From positions 1,754,561 to 1,818,560 of the forward strand of contig JARGXX010000075.1 in assembly GCA_030374765.1 (NCBI GenBank): a stretch of 64,000 nucleotides of DNA, read 5' to 3'. The translations under genes were made by a program, and so were the position numbers. Positions 40,501-55,500 of this stretch are shown here, one piece after another. This stretch comes from Agarophyton chilense. Its lineage: Eukaryota; Rhodophyta; Florideophyceae; Gracilariales; Gracilariaceae. A model generated the notes under the pieces. The model saw nothing but the letters and a program-made list of their open reading frames with translations, was not told where the DNA came from and did no database searches. Within the stretch, counting starts at the first letter, position 1; each line of letters begins with the position of its first letter.

Positions 40501-43500
40501 ACCACTGAGCTAAACGTACTCATATTGGCTTGACTTATGGACTTGCGACGTTTCCATTTAAGGTACTAATCGACTTGCAACTGTTCCCCTTAAGGGTACT
40601 TGGTTGGCGACGGCATTTTTCTATTCCGCGAACGGGGTTTAGGTGTTAAGAAATGCGGTGGGAATGTGCGGCGTCGCTGTGCTCTGGAGGAACTTAATTT
40701 GCTAATTAGGGGTGGCCAAACCTTAATTGCAAGTGTTACCTCGTCATTAAGCTAATTACATGATATTAGGGGCGCTACTCCTAATTGTAATTGTCCTGCA
40801 AACAATGGGAATTGAACCCACGACTTGTGGAAAATATTAACAAATATTAACCACTGAGCTAAACGTACTCATATTGGCTTGACTTATGGACTTGCGACGT
40901 TTCCATTTAAGGTACTAATCGACTTGCAACTGTTCCCCTTAAGGGTACTTGGTTGGCGACGGCATTTTTCTATTCCGCGAACGGGGTTTAGGTGTTAAGA
41001 AATGCGGTGGGAATGTGCGGCGTCGCTGTGCTCTGGAGGAACTTAATTTGCTAATTAGGGGTGGCCAAACCTTAATTGCAAGTGTTACCTCGTCATTAAG
41101 CTAATTACATGATATTAGGGGCGCTACTCCTAATTGTAATTGTCCTGCAAACAATGGGAATTGAACCCACGACTTGTGGAAAATATTAACAAATATTAAC
41201 CACTGAGCTAAACGTACTCATATTGGCTTGACTTATGGACTTGCGACGTTTCCATTTAAGGTACTAATCGACTTGCAACTGTTCCCCTTAAGGGTACTTG
41301 GTTGGCGACGGCATTTTTCTATTCCGCGAACGGGGTTTAGGTGTTAAGAAATGCGGTGGGAATGTGCGGCGTCGCTGTGCTCTGGAGGAACTTAATTTGC
41401 TAATTAGGGGTGGCCAAACCTTAATTGCAAGTGTTACCTCGTCATTAAGCTAATTACATGATATTAGGGGCGCTACTCCTAATTGTAATTGTCCTGCAAA
41501 CAATGGGAATTGAACCCACGACTTGTGGAAAATATTAACAAATATTAACCACTGAGCTAAACGTACTCATATTGGCTTGACTTATGGACTTGCGACGTTT
41601 CCATTTAAGGTACTAATCGACTTGCAACTGTTCCCCTTAAGGGTACTTGGTTGGCGACGGCATTTTTCTATTCCGCGAACGGGGTTTAGGTGTTAAGAAA
41701 TGCGGTGGGAATGTGCGGCGTCGCTGTGCTCTGGAGGAACTTAATTTGCTAATTAGGGGTGGCCAAACCTTAATTGCAAGTGTTACCTCGTCATTAAGCT
41801 AATTACATGATATTAGGGGCGCTACTCCTAATTGTAATTGTCCTGCAAACAATGGGAATTGAACCCACGACTTGTGGAAAATATTAACAAATATTAACCA
41901 CTGAGCTAAACGTACTCATATTGGCTTGACTTATGGACTTGCGACGTTTCCATTTAAGGTACTAATCGACTTGCAACTGTTCCCCTTAAGGGTACTTGGT
42001 TGGCGACGGCATTTTTCTATTCCGCGAACGGGGTTTAGGTGTTAAGAAATGCGGTGGGAATGTGCGGCGTCGCTGTGCTCTGGAGGAACTTAATTTGCTA
42101 ATTAGGGGTGGCCAAACCTTAATTGCAAGTGTTACCTCGTCATTAAGCTAATTACATGATATTAGGGGCGCTACTCCTAATTGTAATTGTCCTGCAAACA
42201 ATGGGAATTGAACCCACGACTTGTGGAAAATATTAACAAATATTAACCACTGAGCTAAACGTACTCATATTGGCTTGACTTATGGACTTGCGACGTTTCC
42301 ATTTAAGGTACTAATCGACTTGCAACTGTTCCCCTTAAGGGTACTTGGTTGGCGACGGCATTTTTCTATTCCGCGAACGGGGTTTAGGTGTTAAGAAATG
42401 CGGTGGGAATGTGCGGCGTCGCTGTGCTCTGGAGGAACTTAATTTGCTAATTAGGGGTGGCCAAACCTTAATTGCAAGTGTTACCTCGTCATTAAGCTAA
42501 TTACATGATATTAGGGGCGCTACTCCTAATTGTAATTGTCCTGCAAACAATGGGAATTGAACCCACGACTTGTGGAAAATATTAACAAATATTAACCACT
42601 GAGCTAAACGTACTCATATTGGCTTGACTTATGGACTTGCGACGTTTCCATTTAAGGTACTAATCGACTTGCAACTGTTCCCCTTAAGGGTACTTGGTTG
42701 GCGACGGCATTTTTCTATTCCGCGAACGGGGTTTAGGTGTTAAGAAATGCGGTGGGAATGTGCGGCGTCGCTGTGCTCTGGAGGAACTTAATTTGCTAAT
42801 TAGGGGTGGCCAAACCTTAATTGCAAGTGTTACCTCGTCATTAAGCTAATTACATGATATTAGGGGCGCTACTCCTAATTGTAATTGTCCTGCAAACAAT
42901 GGGAATTGAACCCACGACTTGTGGAAAATATTAACAAATATTAACCACTGAGCTAAACGTACTCATATTGGCTTGACTTATGGACTTGCGACGTTTCCAT
43001 TTAAGGTACTAATCGACTTGCAACTGTTCCCCTTAAGGGTACTTGGTTGGCGACGGCATTTTTCTATTCCGCGAACGGGGTTTAGGTGTTAAGAAATGCG
43101 GTGGGAATGTGCGGCGTCGCTGTGCTCTGGAGGAACTTAATTTGCTAATTAGGGGTGGCCAAACCTTAATTGCAAGTGTTACCTCGTCATTAAGCTAATT
43201 ACATGATATTAGGGGCGCTACTCCTAATTGTAATTGTCCTGCAAACAATGGGAATTGAACCCACGACTTGTGGAAAATATTAACAAATATTAACCACTGA
43301 GCTAAACGTACTCATATTGGCTTGACTTATGGACTTGCGACGTTTCCATTTAAGGTACTAATCGACTTGCAACTGTTCCCCTTAAGGGTACTTGGTTGGC
43401 GACGGCATTTTTCTATTCCGCGAACGGGGTTTAGGTGTTAAGAAATGCGGTGGGAATGTGCGGCGTCGCTGTGCTCTGGAGGAACTTAATTTGCTAATTA

Positions 43501-46500
43501 GGGGTGGCCAAACCTTAATTGCAAGTGTTACCTCGTCATTAAGCTAATTACATGATATTAGGGGCGCTACTCCTAATTGTAATTGTCCTGCAAACAATGG
43601 GAATTGAACCCACGACTTGTGGAAAATATTAACAAATATTAACCACTGAGCTAAACGTACTCATATTGGCTTGACTTATGGACTTGCGACGTTTCCATTT
43701 AAGGTACTAATCGACTTGCAACTGTTCCCCTTAAGGGTACTTGGTTGGCGACGGCATTTTTCTATTCCGCGAACGGGGTTTAGGTGTTAAGAAATGCGGT
43801 GGGAATGTGCGGCGTCGCTGTGCTCTGGAGGAACTTAATTTGCTAATTAGGGGTGGCCAAACCTTAATTGCAAGTGTTACCTCGTCATTAAGCTAATTAC
43901 ATGATATTAGGGGCGCTACTCCTAATTGTAATTGTCCTGCAAACAATGGGAATTGAACCCACGACTTGTGGAAAATATTAACAAATATTAACCACTGAGC
44001 TAAACGTACTCATATTGGCTTGACTTATGGACTTGCGACGTTTCCATTTAAGGTACTAATCGACTTGCAACTGTTCCCCTTAAGGGTACTTGGTTGGCGA
44101 CGGCATTTTTCTATTCCGCGAACGGGGTTTAGGTGTTAAGAAATGCGGTGGGAATGTGCGGCGTCGCTGTGCTCTGGAGGAACTTAATTTGCTAATTAGG
44201 GGTGGCCAAACCTTAATTGCAAGTGTTACCTCGTCATTAAGCTAATTACATGATATTAGGGGCGCTACTCCTAATTGTAATTGTCCTGCAAACAATGGGA
44301 ATTGAACCCACGACTTGTGGAAAATATTAACAAATATTAACCACTGAGCTAAACGTACTCATATTGGCTTGACTTATGGACTTGCGACGTTTCCATTTAA
44401 GGTACTAATCGACTTGCAACTGTTCCCCTTAAGGGTACTTGGTTGGCGACGGCATTTTTCTATTCCGCGAACGGGGTTTAGGTGTTAAGAAATGCGGTGG
44501 GAATGTGCGGCGTCGCTGTGCTCTGGAGGAACTTAATTTGCTAATTAGGGGTGGCCAAACCTTAATTGCAAGTGTTACCTCGTCATTAAGCTAATTACAT
44601 GATATTAGGGGCGCTACTCCTAATTGTAATTGTCCTGCAAACAATGGGAATTGAACCCACGACTTGTGGAAAATATTAACAAATATTAACCACTGAGCTA
44701 AACGTACTCATATTGGCTTGACTTATGGACTTGCGACGTTTCCATTTAAGGTACTAATCGACTTGCAACTGTTCCCCTTAAGGGTACTTGGTTGGCGACG
44801 GCATTTTTCTATTCCGCGAACGGGGTTTAGGTGTTAAGAAATGCGGTGGGAATGTGCGGCGTCGCTGTGCTCTGGAGGAACTTAATTTGCTAATTAGGGG
44901 TGGCCAAACCTTAATTGCAAGTGTTACCTCGTCATTAAGCTAATTACATGATATTAGGGGCGCTACTCCTAATTGTAATTGTCCTGCAAACAATGGGAAT
45001 TGAACCCACGACTTGTGGAAAATATTAACAAATATTAACCACTGAGCTAAACGTACTCATATTGGCTTGACTTATGGACTTGCGACGTTTCCATTTAAGG
45101 TACTAATCGACTTGCAACTGTTCCCCTTAAGGGTACTTGGTTGGCGACGGCATTTTTCTATTCCGCGAACGGGGTTTAGGTGTTAAGAAATGCGGTGGGA
45201 ATGTGCGGCGTCGCTGTGCTCTGGAGGAACTTAATTTGCTAATTAGGGGTGGCCAAACCTTAATTGCAAGTGTTACCTCGTCATTAAGCTAATTACATGA
45301 TATTAGGGGCGCTACTCCTAATTGTAATTGTCCTGCAAACAATGGGAATTGAACCCACGACTTGTGGAAAATATTAACAAATATTAACCACTGAGCTAAA
45401 CGTACTCATATTGGCTTGACTTATGGACTTGCGACGTTTCCATTTAAGGTACTAATCGACTTGCAACTGTTCCCCTTAAGGGTACTTGGTTGGCGACGGC
45501 ATTTTTCTATTCCGCGAACGGGGTTTAGGTGTTAAGAAATGCGGTGGGAATGTGCGGCGTCGCTGTGCTCTGGAGGAACTTAATTTGCTAATTAGGGGTG
45601 GCCAAACCTTAATTGCAAGTGTTACCTCGTCATTAAGCTAATTACATGATATTAGGGGCGCTACTCCTAATTGTAATTGTCCTGCAAACAATGGGAATTG
45701 AACCCACGACTTGTGGAAAATATTAACAAATATTAACCACTGAGCTAAACGTACTCATATTGGCTTGACTTATGGACTTGCGACGTTTCCATTTAAGGTA
45801 CTAATCGACTTGCAACTGTTCCCCTTAAGGGTACTTGGTTGGCGACGGCATTTTTCTATTCCGCGAACGGGGTTTAGGTGTTAAGAAATGCGGTGGGAAT
45901 GTGCGGCGTCGCTGTGCTCTGGAGGAACTTAATTTGCTAATTAGGGGTGGCCAAACCTTAATTGCAAGTGTTACCTCGTCATTAAGCTAATTACATGATA
46001 TTAGGGGCGCTACTCCTAATTGTAATTGTCCTGCAAACAATGGGAATTGAACCCACGACTTGTGGAAAATATTAACAAATATTAACCACTGAGCTAAACG
46101 TACTCATATTGGCTTGACTTATGGACTTGCGACGTTTCCATTTAAGGTACTAATCGACTTGCAACTGTTCCCCTTAAGGGTACTTGGTTGGCGACGGCAT
46201 TTTTCTATTCCGCGAACGGGGTTTAGGTGTTAAGAAATGCGGTGGGAATGTGCGGCGTCGCTGTGCTCTGGAGGAACTTAATTTGCTAATTAGGGGTGGC
46301 CAAACCTTAATTGCAAGTGTTACCTCGTCATTAAGCTAATTACATGATATTAGGGGCGCTACTCCTAATTGTAATTGTCCTGCAAACAATGGGAATTGAA
46401 CCCACGACTTGTGGAAAATATTAACAAATATTAACCACTGAGCTAAACGTACTCATATTGGCTTGACTTATGGACTTGCGACGTTTCCATTTAAGGTACT

Positions 46501-49500
46501 AATCGACTTGCAACTGTTCCCCTTAAGGGTACTTGGTTGGCGACGGCATTTTTCTATTCCGCGAACGGGGTTTAGGTGTTAAGAAATGCGGTGGGAATGT
46601 GCGGCGTCGCTGTGCTCTGGAGGAACTTAATTTGCTAATTAGGGGTGGCCAAACCTTAATTGCAAGTGTTACCTCGTCATTAAGCTAATTACATGATATT
46701 AGGGGCGCTACTCCTAATTGTAATTGTCCTGCAAACAATGGGAATTGAACCCACGACTTGTGGAAAATATTAACAAATATTAACCACTGAGCTAAACGTA
46801 CTCATATTGGCTTGACTTATGGACTTGCGACGTTTCCATTTAAGGTACTAATCGACTTGCAACTGTTCCCCTTAAGGGTACTTGGTTGGCGACGGCATTT
46901 TTCTATTCCGCGAACGGGGTTTAGGTGTTAAGAAATGCGGTGGGAATGTGCGGCGTCGCTGTGCTCTGGAGGAACTTAATTTGCTAATTAGGGGTGGCCA
47001 AACCTTAATTGCAAGTGTTACCTCGTCATTAAGCTAATTACATGATATTAGGGGCGCTACTCCTAATTGTAATTGTCCTGCAAACAATGGGAATTGAACC
47101 CACGACTTGTGGAAAATATTAACAAATATTAACCACTGAGCTAAACGTACTCATATTGGCTTGACTTATGGACTTGCGACGTTTCCATTTAAGGTACTAA
47201 TCGACTTGCAACTGTTCCCCTTAAGGGTACTTGGTTGGCGACGGCATTTTTCTATTCCGCGAACGGGGTTTAGGTGTTAAGAAATGCGGTGGGAATGTGC
47301 GGCGTCGCTGTGCTCTGGAGGAACTTAATTTGCTAATTAGGGGTGGCCAAACCTTAATTGCAAGTGTTACCTCGTCATTAAGCTAATTACATGATATTAG
47401 GGGCGCTACTCCTAATTGTAATTGTCCTGCAAACAATGGGAATTGAACCCACGACTTGTGGAAAATATTAACAAATATTAACCACTGAGCTAAACGTACT
47501 CATATTGGCTTGACTTATGGACTTGCGACGTTTCCATTTAAGGTACTAATCGACTTGCAACTGTTCCCCTTAAGGGTACTTGGTTGGCGACGGCATTTTT
47601 CTATTCCGCGAACGGGGTTTAGGTGTTAAGAAATGCGGTGGGAATGTGCGGCGTCGCTGTGCTCTGGAGGAACTTAATTTGCTAATTAGGGGTGGCCAAA
47701 CCTTAATTGCAAGTGTTACCTCGTCATTAAGCTAATTACATGATATTAGGGGCGCTACTCCTAATTGTAATTGTCCTGCAAACAATGGGAATTGAACCCA
47801 CGACTTGTGGAAAATATTAACAAATATTAACCACTGAGCTAAACGTACTCATATTGGCTTGACTTATGGACTTGCGACGTTTCCATTTAAGGTACTAATC
47901 GACTTGCAACTGTTCCCCTTAAGGGTACTTGGTTGGCGACGGCATTTTTCTATTCCGCGAACGGGGTTTAGGTGTTAAGAAATGCGGTGGGAATGTGCGG
48001 CGTCGCTGTGCTCTGGAGGAACTTAATTTGCTAATTAGGGGTGGCCAAACCTTAATTGCAAGTGTTACCTCGTCATTAAGCTAATTACATGATATTAGGG
48101 GCGCTACTCCTAATTGTAATTGTCCTGCAAACAATGGGAATTGAACCCACGACTTGTGGAAAATATTAACAAATATTAACCACTGAGCTAAACGTACTCA
48201 TATTGGCTTGACTTATGGACTTGCGACGTTTCCATTTAAGGTACTAATCGACTTGCAACTGTTCCCCTTAAGGGTACTTGGTTGGCGACGGCATTTTTCT
48301 ATTCCGCGAACGGGGTTTAGGTGTTAAGAAATGCGGTGGGAATGTGCGGCGTCGCTGTGCTCTGGAGGAACTTAATTTGCTAATTAGGGGTGGCCAAACC
48401 TTAATTGCAAGTGTTACCTCGTCATTAAGCTAATTACATGATATTAGGGGCGCTACTCCTAATTGTAATTGTCCTGCAAACAATGGGAATTGAACCCACG
48501 ACTTGTGGAAAATATTAACAAATATTAACCACTGAGCTAAACGTACTCATATTGGCTTGACTTATGGACTTGCGACGTTTCCATTTAAGGTACTAATCGA
48601 CTTGCAACTGTTCCCCTTAAGGGTACTTGGTTGGCGACGGCATTTTTCTATTCCGCGAACGGGGTTTAGGTGTTAAGAAATGCGGTGGGAATGTGCGGCG
48701 TCGCTGTGCTCTGGAGGAACTTAATTTGCTAATTAGGGGTGGCCAAACCTTAATTGCAAGTGTTACCTCGTCATTAAGCTAATTACATGATATTAGGGGC
48801 GCTACTCCTAATTGTAATTGTCCTGCAAACAATGGGAATTGAACCCACGACTTGTGGAAAATATTAACAAATATTAACCACTGAGCTAAACGTACTCATA
48901 TTGGCTTGACTTATGGACTTGCGACGTTTCCATTTAAGGTACTAATCGACTTGCAACTGTTCCCCTTAAGGGTACTTGGTTGGCGACGGCATTTTTCTAT
49001 TCCGCGAACGGGGTTTAGGTGTTAAGAAATGCGGTGGGAATGTGCGGCGTCGCTGTGCTCTGGAGGAACTTAATTTGCTAATTAGGGGTGGCCAAACCTT
49101 AATTGCAAGTGTTACCTCGTCATTAAGCTAATTACATGATATTAGGGGCGCTACTCCTAATTGTAATTGTCCTGCAAACAATGGGAATTGAACCCACGAC
49201 TTGTGGAAAATATTAACAAATATTAACCACTGAGCTAAACGTACTCATATTGGCTTGACTTATGGACTTGCGACGTTTCCATTTAAGGTACTAATCGACT
49301 TGCAACTGTTCCCCTTAAGGGTACTTGGTTGGCGACGGCATTTTTCTATTCCGCGAACGGGGTTTAGGTGTTAAGAAATGCGGTGGGAATGTGCGGCGTC
49401 GCTGTGCTCTGGAGGAACTTAATTTGCTAATTAGGGGTGGCCAAACCTTAATTGCAAGTGTTACCTCGTCATTAAGCTAATTACATGATATTAGGGGCGC

Positions 49501-52500
49501 TACTCCTAATTGTAATTGTCCTGCAAACAATGGGAATTGAACCCACGACTTGTGGAAAATATTAACAAATATTAACCACTGAGCTAAACGTACTCATATT
49601 GGCTTGACTTATGGACTTGCGACGTTTCCATTTAAGGTACTAATCGACTTGCAACTGTTCCCCTTAAGGGTACTTGGTTGGCGACGGCATTTTTCTATTC
49701 CGCGAACGGGGTTTAGGTGTTAAGAAATGCGGTGGGAATGTGCGGCGTCGCTGTGCTCTGGAGGAACTTAATTTGCTAATTAGGGGTGGCCAAACCTTAA
49801 TTGCAAGTGTTACCTCGTCATTAAGCTAATTACATGATATTAGGGGCGCTACTCCTAATTGTAATTGTCCTGCAAACAATGGGAATTGAACCCACGACTT
49901 GTGGAAAATATTAACAAATATTAACCACTGAGCTAAACGTACTCATATTGGCTTGACTTATGGACTTGCGACGTTTCCATTTAAGGTACTAATCGACTTG
50001 CAACTGTTCCCCTTAAGGGTACTTGGTTGGCGACGGCATTTTTCTATTCCGCGAACGGGGTTTAGGTGTTAAGAAATGCGGTGGGAATGTGCGGCGTCGC
50101 TGTGCTCTGGAGGAACTTAATTTGCTAATTAGGGGTGGCCAAACCTTAATTGCAAGTGTTACCTCGTCATTAAGCTAATTACATGATATTAGGGGCGCTA
50201 CTCCTAATTGTAATTGTCCTGCAAACAATGGGAATTGAACCCACGACTTGTGGAAAATATTAACAAATATTAACCACTGAGCTAAACGTACTCATATTGG
50301 CTTGACTTATGGACTTGCGACGTTTCCATTTAAGGTACTAATCGACTTGCAACTGTTCCCCTTAAGGGTACTTGGTTGGCGACGGCATTTTTCTATTCCG
50401 CGAACGGGGTTTAGGTGTTAAGAAATGCGGTGGGAATGTGCGGCGTCGCTGTGCTCTGGAGGAACTTAATTTGCTAATTAGGGGTGGCCAAACCTTAATT
50501 GCAAGTGTTACCTCGTCATTAAGCTAATTACATGATATTAGGGGCGCTACTCCTAATTGTAATTGTCCTGCAAACAATGGGAATTGAACCCACGACTTGT
50601 GGAAAATATTAACAAATATTAACCACTGAGCTAAACGTACTCATATTGGCTTGACTTATGGACTTGCGACGTTTCCATTTAAGGTACTAATCGACTTGCA
50701 ACTGTTCCCCTTAAGGGTACTTGGTTGGCGACGGCATTTTTCTATTCCGCGAACGGGGTTTAGGTGTTAAGAAATGCGGTGGGAATGTGCGGCGTCGCTG
50801 TGCTCTGGAGGAACTTAATTTGCTAATTAGGGGTGGCCAAACCTTAATTGCAAGTGTTACCTCGTCATTAAGCTAATTACATGATATTAGGGGCGCTACT
50901 CCTAATTGTAATTGTCCTGCAAACAATGGGAATTGAACCCACGACTTGTGGAAAATATTAACAAATATTAACCACTGAGCTAAACGTACTCATATTGGCT
51001 TGACTTATGGACTTGCGACGTTTCCATTTAAGGTACTAATCGACTTGCAACTGTTCCCCTTAAGGGTACTTGGTTGGCGACGGCATTTTTCTATTCCGCG
51101 AACGGGGTTTAGGTGTTAAGAAATGCGGTGGGAATGTGCGGCGTCGCTGTGCTCTGGAGGAACTTAATTTGCTAATTAGGGGTGGCCAAACCTTAATTGC
51201 AAGTGTTACCTCGTCATTAAGCTAATTACATGATATTAGGGGCGCTACTCCTAATTGTAATTGTCCTGCAAACAATGGGAATTGAACCCACGACTTGTGG
51301 AAAATATTAACAAATATTAACCACTGAGCTAAACGTACTCATATTGGCTTGACTTATGGACTTGCGACGTTTCCATTTAAGGTACTAATCGACTTGCAAC
51401 TGTTCCCCTTAAGGGTACTTGGTTGGCGACGGCATTTTTCTATTCCGCGAACGGGGTTTAGGTGTTAAGAAATGCGGTGGGAATGTGCGGCGTCGCTGTG
51501 CTCTGGAGGAACTTAATTTGCTAATTAGGGGTGGCCAAACCTTAATTGCAAGTGTTACCTCGTCATTAAGCTAATTACATGATATTAGGGGCGCTACTCC
51601 TAATTGTAATTGTCCTGCAAACAATGGGAATTGAACCCACGACTTGTGGAAAATATTAACAAATATTAACCACTGAGCTAAACGTACTCATATTGGCTTG
51701 ACTTATGGACTTGCGACGTTTCCATTTAAGGTACTAATCGACTTGCAACTGTTCCCCTTAAGGGTACTTGGTTGGCGACGGCATTTTTCTATTCCGCGAA
51801 CGGGGTTTAGGTGTTAAGAAATGCGGTGGGAATGTGCGGCGTCGCTGTGCTCTGGAGGAACTTAATTTGCTAATTAGGGGTGGCCAAACCTTAATTGCAA
51901 GTGTTACCTCGTCATTAAGCTAATTACATGATATTAGGGGCGCTACTCCTAATTGTAATTGTCCTGCAAACAATGGGAATTGAACCCACGACTTGTGGAA
52001 AATATTAACAAATATTAACCACTGAGCTAAACGTACTCATATTGGCTTGACTTATGGACTTGCGACGTTTCCATTTAAGGTACTAATCGACTTGCAACTG
52101 TTCCCCTTAAGGGTACTTGGTTGGCGACGGCATTTTTCTATTCCGCGAACGGGGTTTAGGTGTTAAGAAATGCGGTGGGAATGTGCGGCGTCGCTGTGCT
52201 CTGGAGGAACTTAATTTGCTAATTAGGGGTGGCCAAACCTTAATTGCAAGTGTTACCTCGTCATTAAGCTAATTACATGATATTAGGGGCGCTACTCCTA
52301 ATTGTAATTGTCCTGCAAACAATGGGAATTGAACCCACGACTTGTGGAAAATATTAACAAATATTAACCACTGAGCTAAACGTACTCATATTGGCTTGAC
52401 TTATGGACTTGCGACGTTTCCATTTAAGGTACTAATCGACTTGCAACTGTTCCCCTTAAGGGTACTTGGTTGGCGACGGCATTTTTCTATTCCGCGAACG

Positions 52501-55500
52501 GGGTTTAGGTGTTAAGAAATGCGGTGGGAATGTGCGGCGTCGCTGTGCTCTGGAGGAACTTAATTTGCTAATTAGGGGTGGCCAAACCTTAATTGCAAGT
52601 GTTACCTCGTCATTAAGCTAATTACATGATATTAGGGGCGCTACTCCTAATTGTAATTGTCCTGCAAACAATGGGAATTGAACCCACGACTTGTGGAAAA
52701 TATTAACAAATATTAACCACTGAGCTAAACGTACTCATATTGGCTTGACTTATGGACTTGCGACGTTTCCATTTAAGGTACTAATCGACTTGCAACTGTT
52801 CCCCTTAAGGGTACTTGGTTGGCGACGGCATTTTTCTATTCCGCGAACGGGGTTTAGGTGTTAAGAAATGCGGTGGGAATGTGCGGCGTCGCTGTGCTCT
52901 GGAGGAACTTAATTTGCTAATTAGGGGTGGCCAAACCTTAATTGCAAGTGTTACCTCGTCATTAAGCTAATTACATGATATTAGGGGCGCTACTCCTAAT
53001 TGTAATTGTCCTGCAAACAATGGGAATTGAACCCACGACTTGTGGAAAATATTAACAAATATTAACCACTGAGCTAAACGTACTCATATTGGCTTGACTT
53101 ATGGACTTGCGACGTTTCCATTTAAGGTACTAATCGACTTGCAACTGTTCCCCTTAAGGGTACTTGGTTGGCGACGGCATTTTTCTATTCCGCGAACGGG
53201 GTTTAGGTGTTAAGAAATGCGGTGGGAATGTGCGGCGTCGCTGTGCTCTGGAGGAACTTAATTTGCTAATTAGGGGTGGCCAAACCTTAATTGCAAGTGT
53301 TACCTCGTCATTAAGCTAATTACATGATATTAGGGGCGCTACTCCTAATTGTAATTGTCCTGCAAACAATGGGAATTGAACCCACGACTTGTGGAAAATA
53401 TTAACAAATATTAACCACTGAGCTAAACGTACTCATATTGGCTTGACTTATGGACTTGCGACGTTTCCATTTAAGGTACTAATCGACTTGCAACTGTTCC
53501 CCTTAAGGGTACTTGGTTGGCGACGGCATTTTTCTATTCCGCGAACGGGGTTTAGGTGTTAAGAAATGCGGTGGGAATGTGCGGCGTCGCTGTGCTCTGG
53601 AGGAACTTAATTTGCTAATTAGGGGTGGCCAAACCTTAATTGCAAGTGTTACCTCGTCATTAAGCTAATTACATGATATTAGGGGCGCTACTCCTAATTG
53701 TAATTGTCCTGCAAACAATGGGAATTGAACCCACGACTTGTGGAAAATATTAACAAATATTAACCACTGAGCTAAACGTACTCATATTGGCTTGACTTAT
53801 GGACTTGCGACGTTTCCATTTAAGGTACTAATCGACTTGCAACTGTTCCCCTTAAGGGTACTTGGTTGGCGACGGCATTTTTCTATTCCGCGAACGGGGT
53901 TTAGGTGTTAAGAAATGCGGTGGGAATGTGCGGCGTCGCTGTGCTCTGGAGGAACTTAATTTGCTAATTAGGGGTGGCCAAACCTTAATTGCAAGTGTTA
54001 CCTCGTCATTAAGCTAATTACATGATATTAGGGGCGCTACTCCTAATTGTAATTGTCCTGCAAACAATGGGAATTGAACCCACGACTTGTGGAAAATATT
54101 AACAAATATTAACCACTGAGCTAAACGTACTCATATTGGCTTGACTTATGGACTTGCGACGTTTCCATTTAAGGTACTAATCGACTTGCAACTGTTCCCC
54201 TTAAGGGTACTTGGTTGGCGACGGCATTTTTCTATTCCGCGAACGGGGTTTAGGTGTTAAGAAATGCGGTGGGAATGTGCGGCGTCGCTGTGCTCTGGAG
54301 GAACTTAATTTGCTAATTAGGGGTGGCCAAACCTTAATTGCAAGTGTTACCTCGTCATTAAGCTAATTACATGATATTAGGGGCGCTACTCCTAATTGTA
54401 ATTGTCCTGCAAACAATGGGAATTGAACCCACGACTTGTGGAAAATATTAACAAATATTAACCACTGAGCTAAACGTACTCATATTGGCTTGACTTATGG
54501 ACTTGCGACGTTTCCATTTAAGGTACTAATCGACTTGCAACTGTTCCCCTTAAGGGTACTTGGTTGGCGACGGCATTTTTCTATTCCGCGAACGGGGTTT
54601 AGGTGTTAAGAAATGCGGTGGGAATGTGCGGCGTCGCTGTGCTCTGGAGGAACTTAATTTGCTAATTAGGGGTGGCCAAACCTTAATTGCAAGTGTTACC
54701 TCGTCATTAAGCTAATTACATGATATTAGGGGCGCTACTCCTAATTGTAATTGTCCTGCAAACAATGGGAATTGAACCCACGACTTGTGGAAAATATTAA
54801 CAAATATTAACCACTGAGCTAAACGTACTCATATTGGCTTGACTTATGGACTTGCGACGTTTCCATTTAAGGTACTAATCGACTTGCAACTGTTCCCCTT
54901 AAGGGTACTTGGTTGGCGACGGCATTTTTCTATTCCGCGAACGGGGTTTAGGTGTTAAGAAATGCGGTGGGAATGTGCGGCGTCGCTGTGCTCTGGAGGA
55001 ACTTAATTTGCTAATTAGGGGTGGCCAAACCTTAATTGCAAGTGTTACCTCGTCATTAAGCTAATTACATGATATTAGGGGCGCTACTCCTAATTGTAAT
55101 TGTCCTGCAAACAATGGGAATTGAACCCACGACTTGTGGAAAATATTAACAAATATTAACCACTGAGCTAAACGTACTCATATTGGCTTGACTTATGGAC
55201 TTGCGACGTTTCCATTTAAGGTACTAATCGACTTGCAACTGTTCCCCTTAAGGGTACTTGGTTGGCGACGGCATTTTTCTATTCCGCGAACGGGGTTTAG
55301 GTGTTAAGAAATGCGGTGGGAATGTGCGGCGTCGCTGTGCTCTGGAGGAACTTAATTTGCTAATTAGGGGTGGCCAAACCTTAATTGCAAGTGTTACCTC
55401 GTCATTAAGCTAATTACATGATATTAGGGGCGCTACTCCTAATTGTAATTGTCCTGCAAACAATGGGAATTGAACCCACGACTTGTGGAAAATATTAACA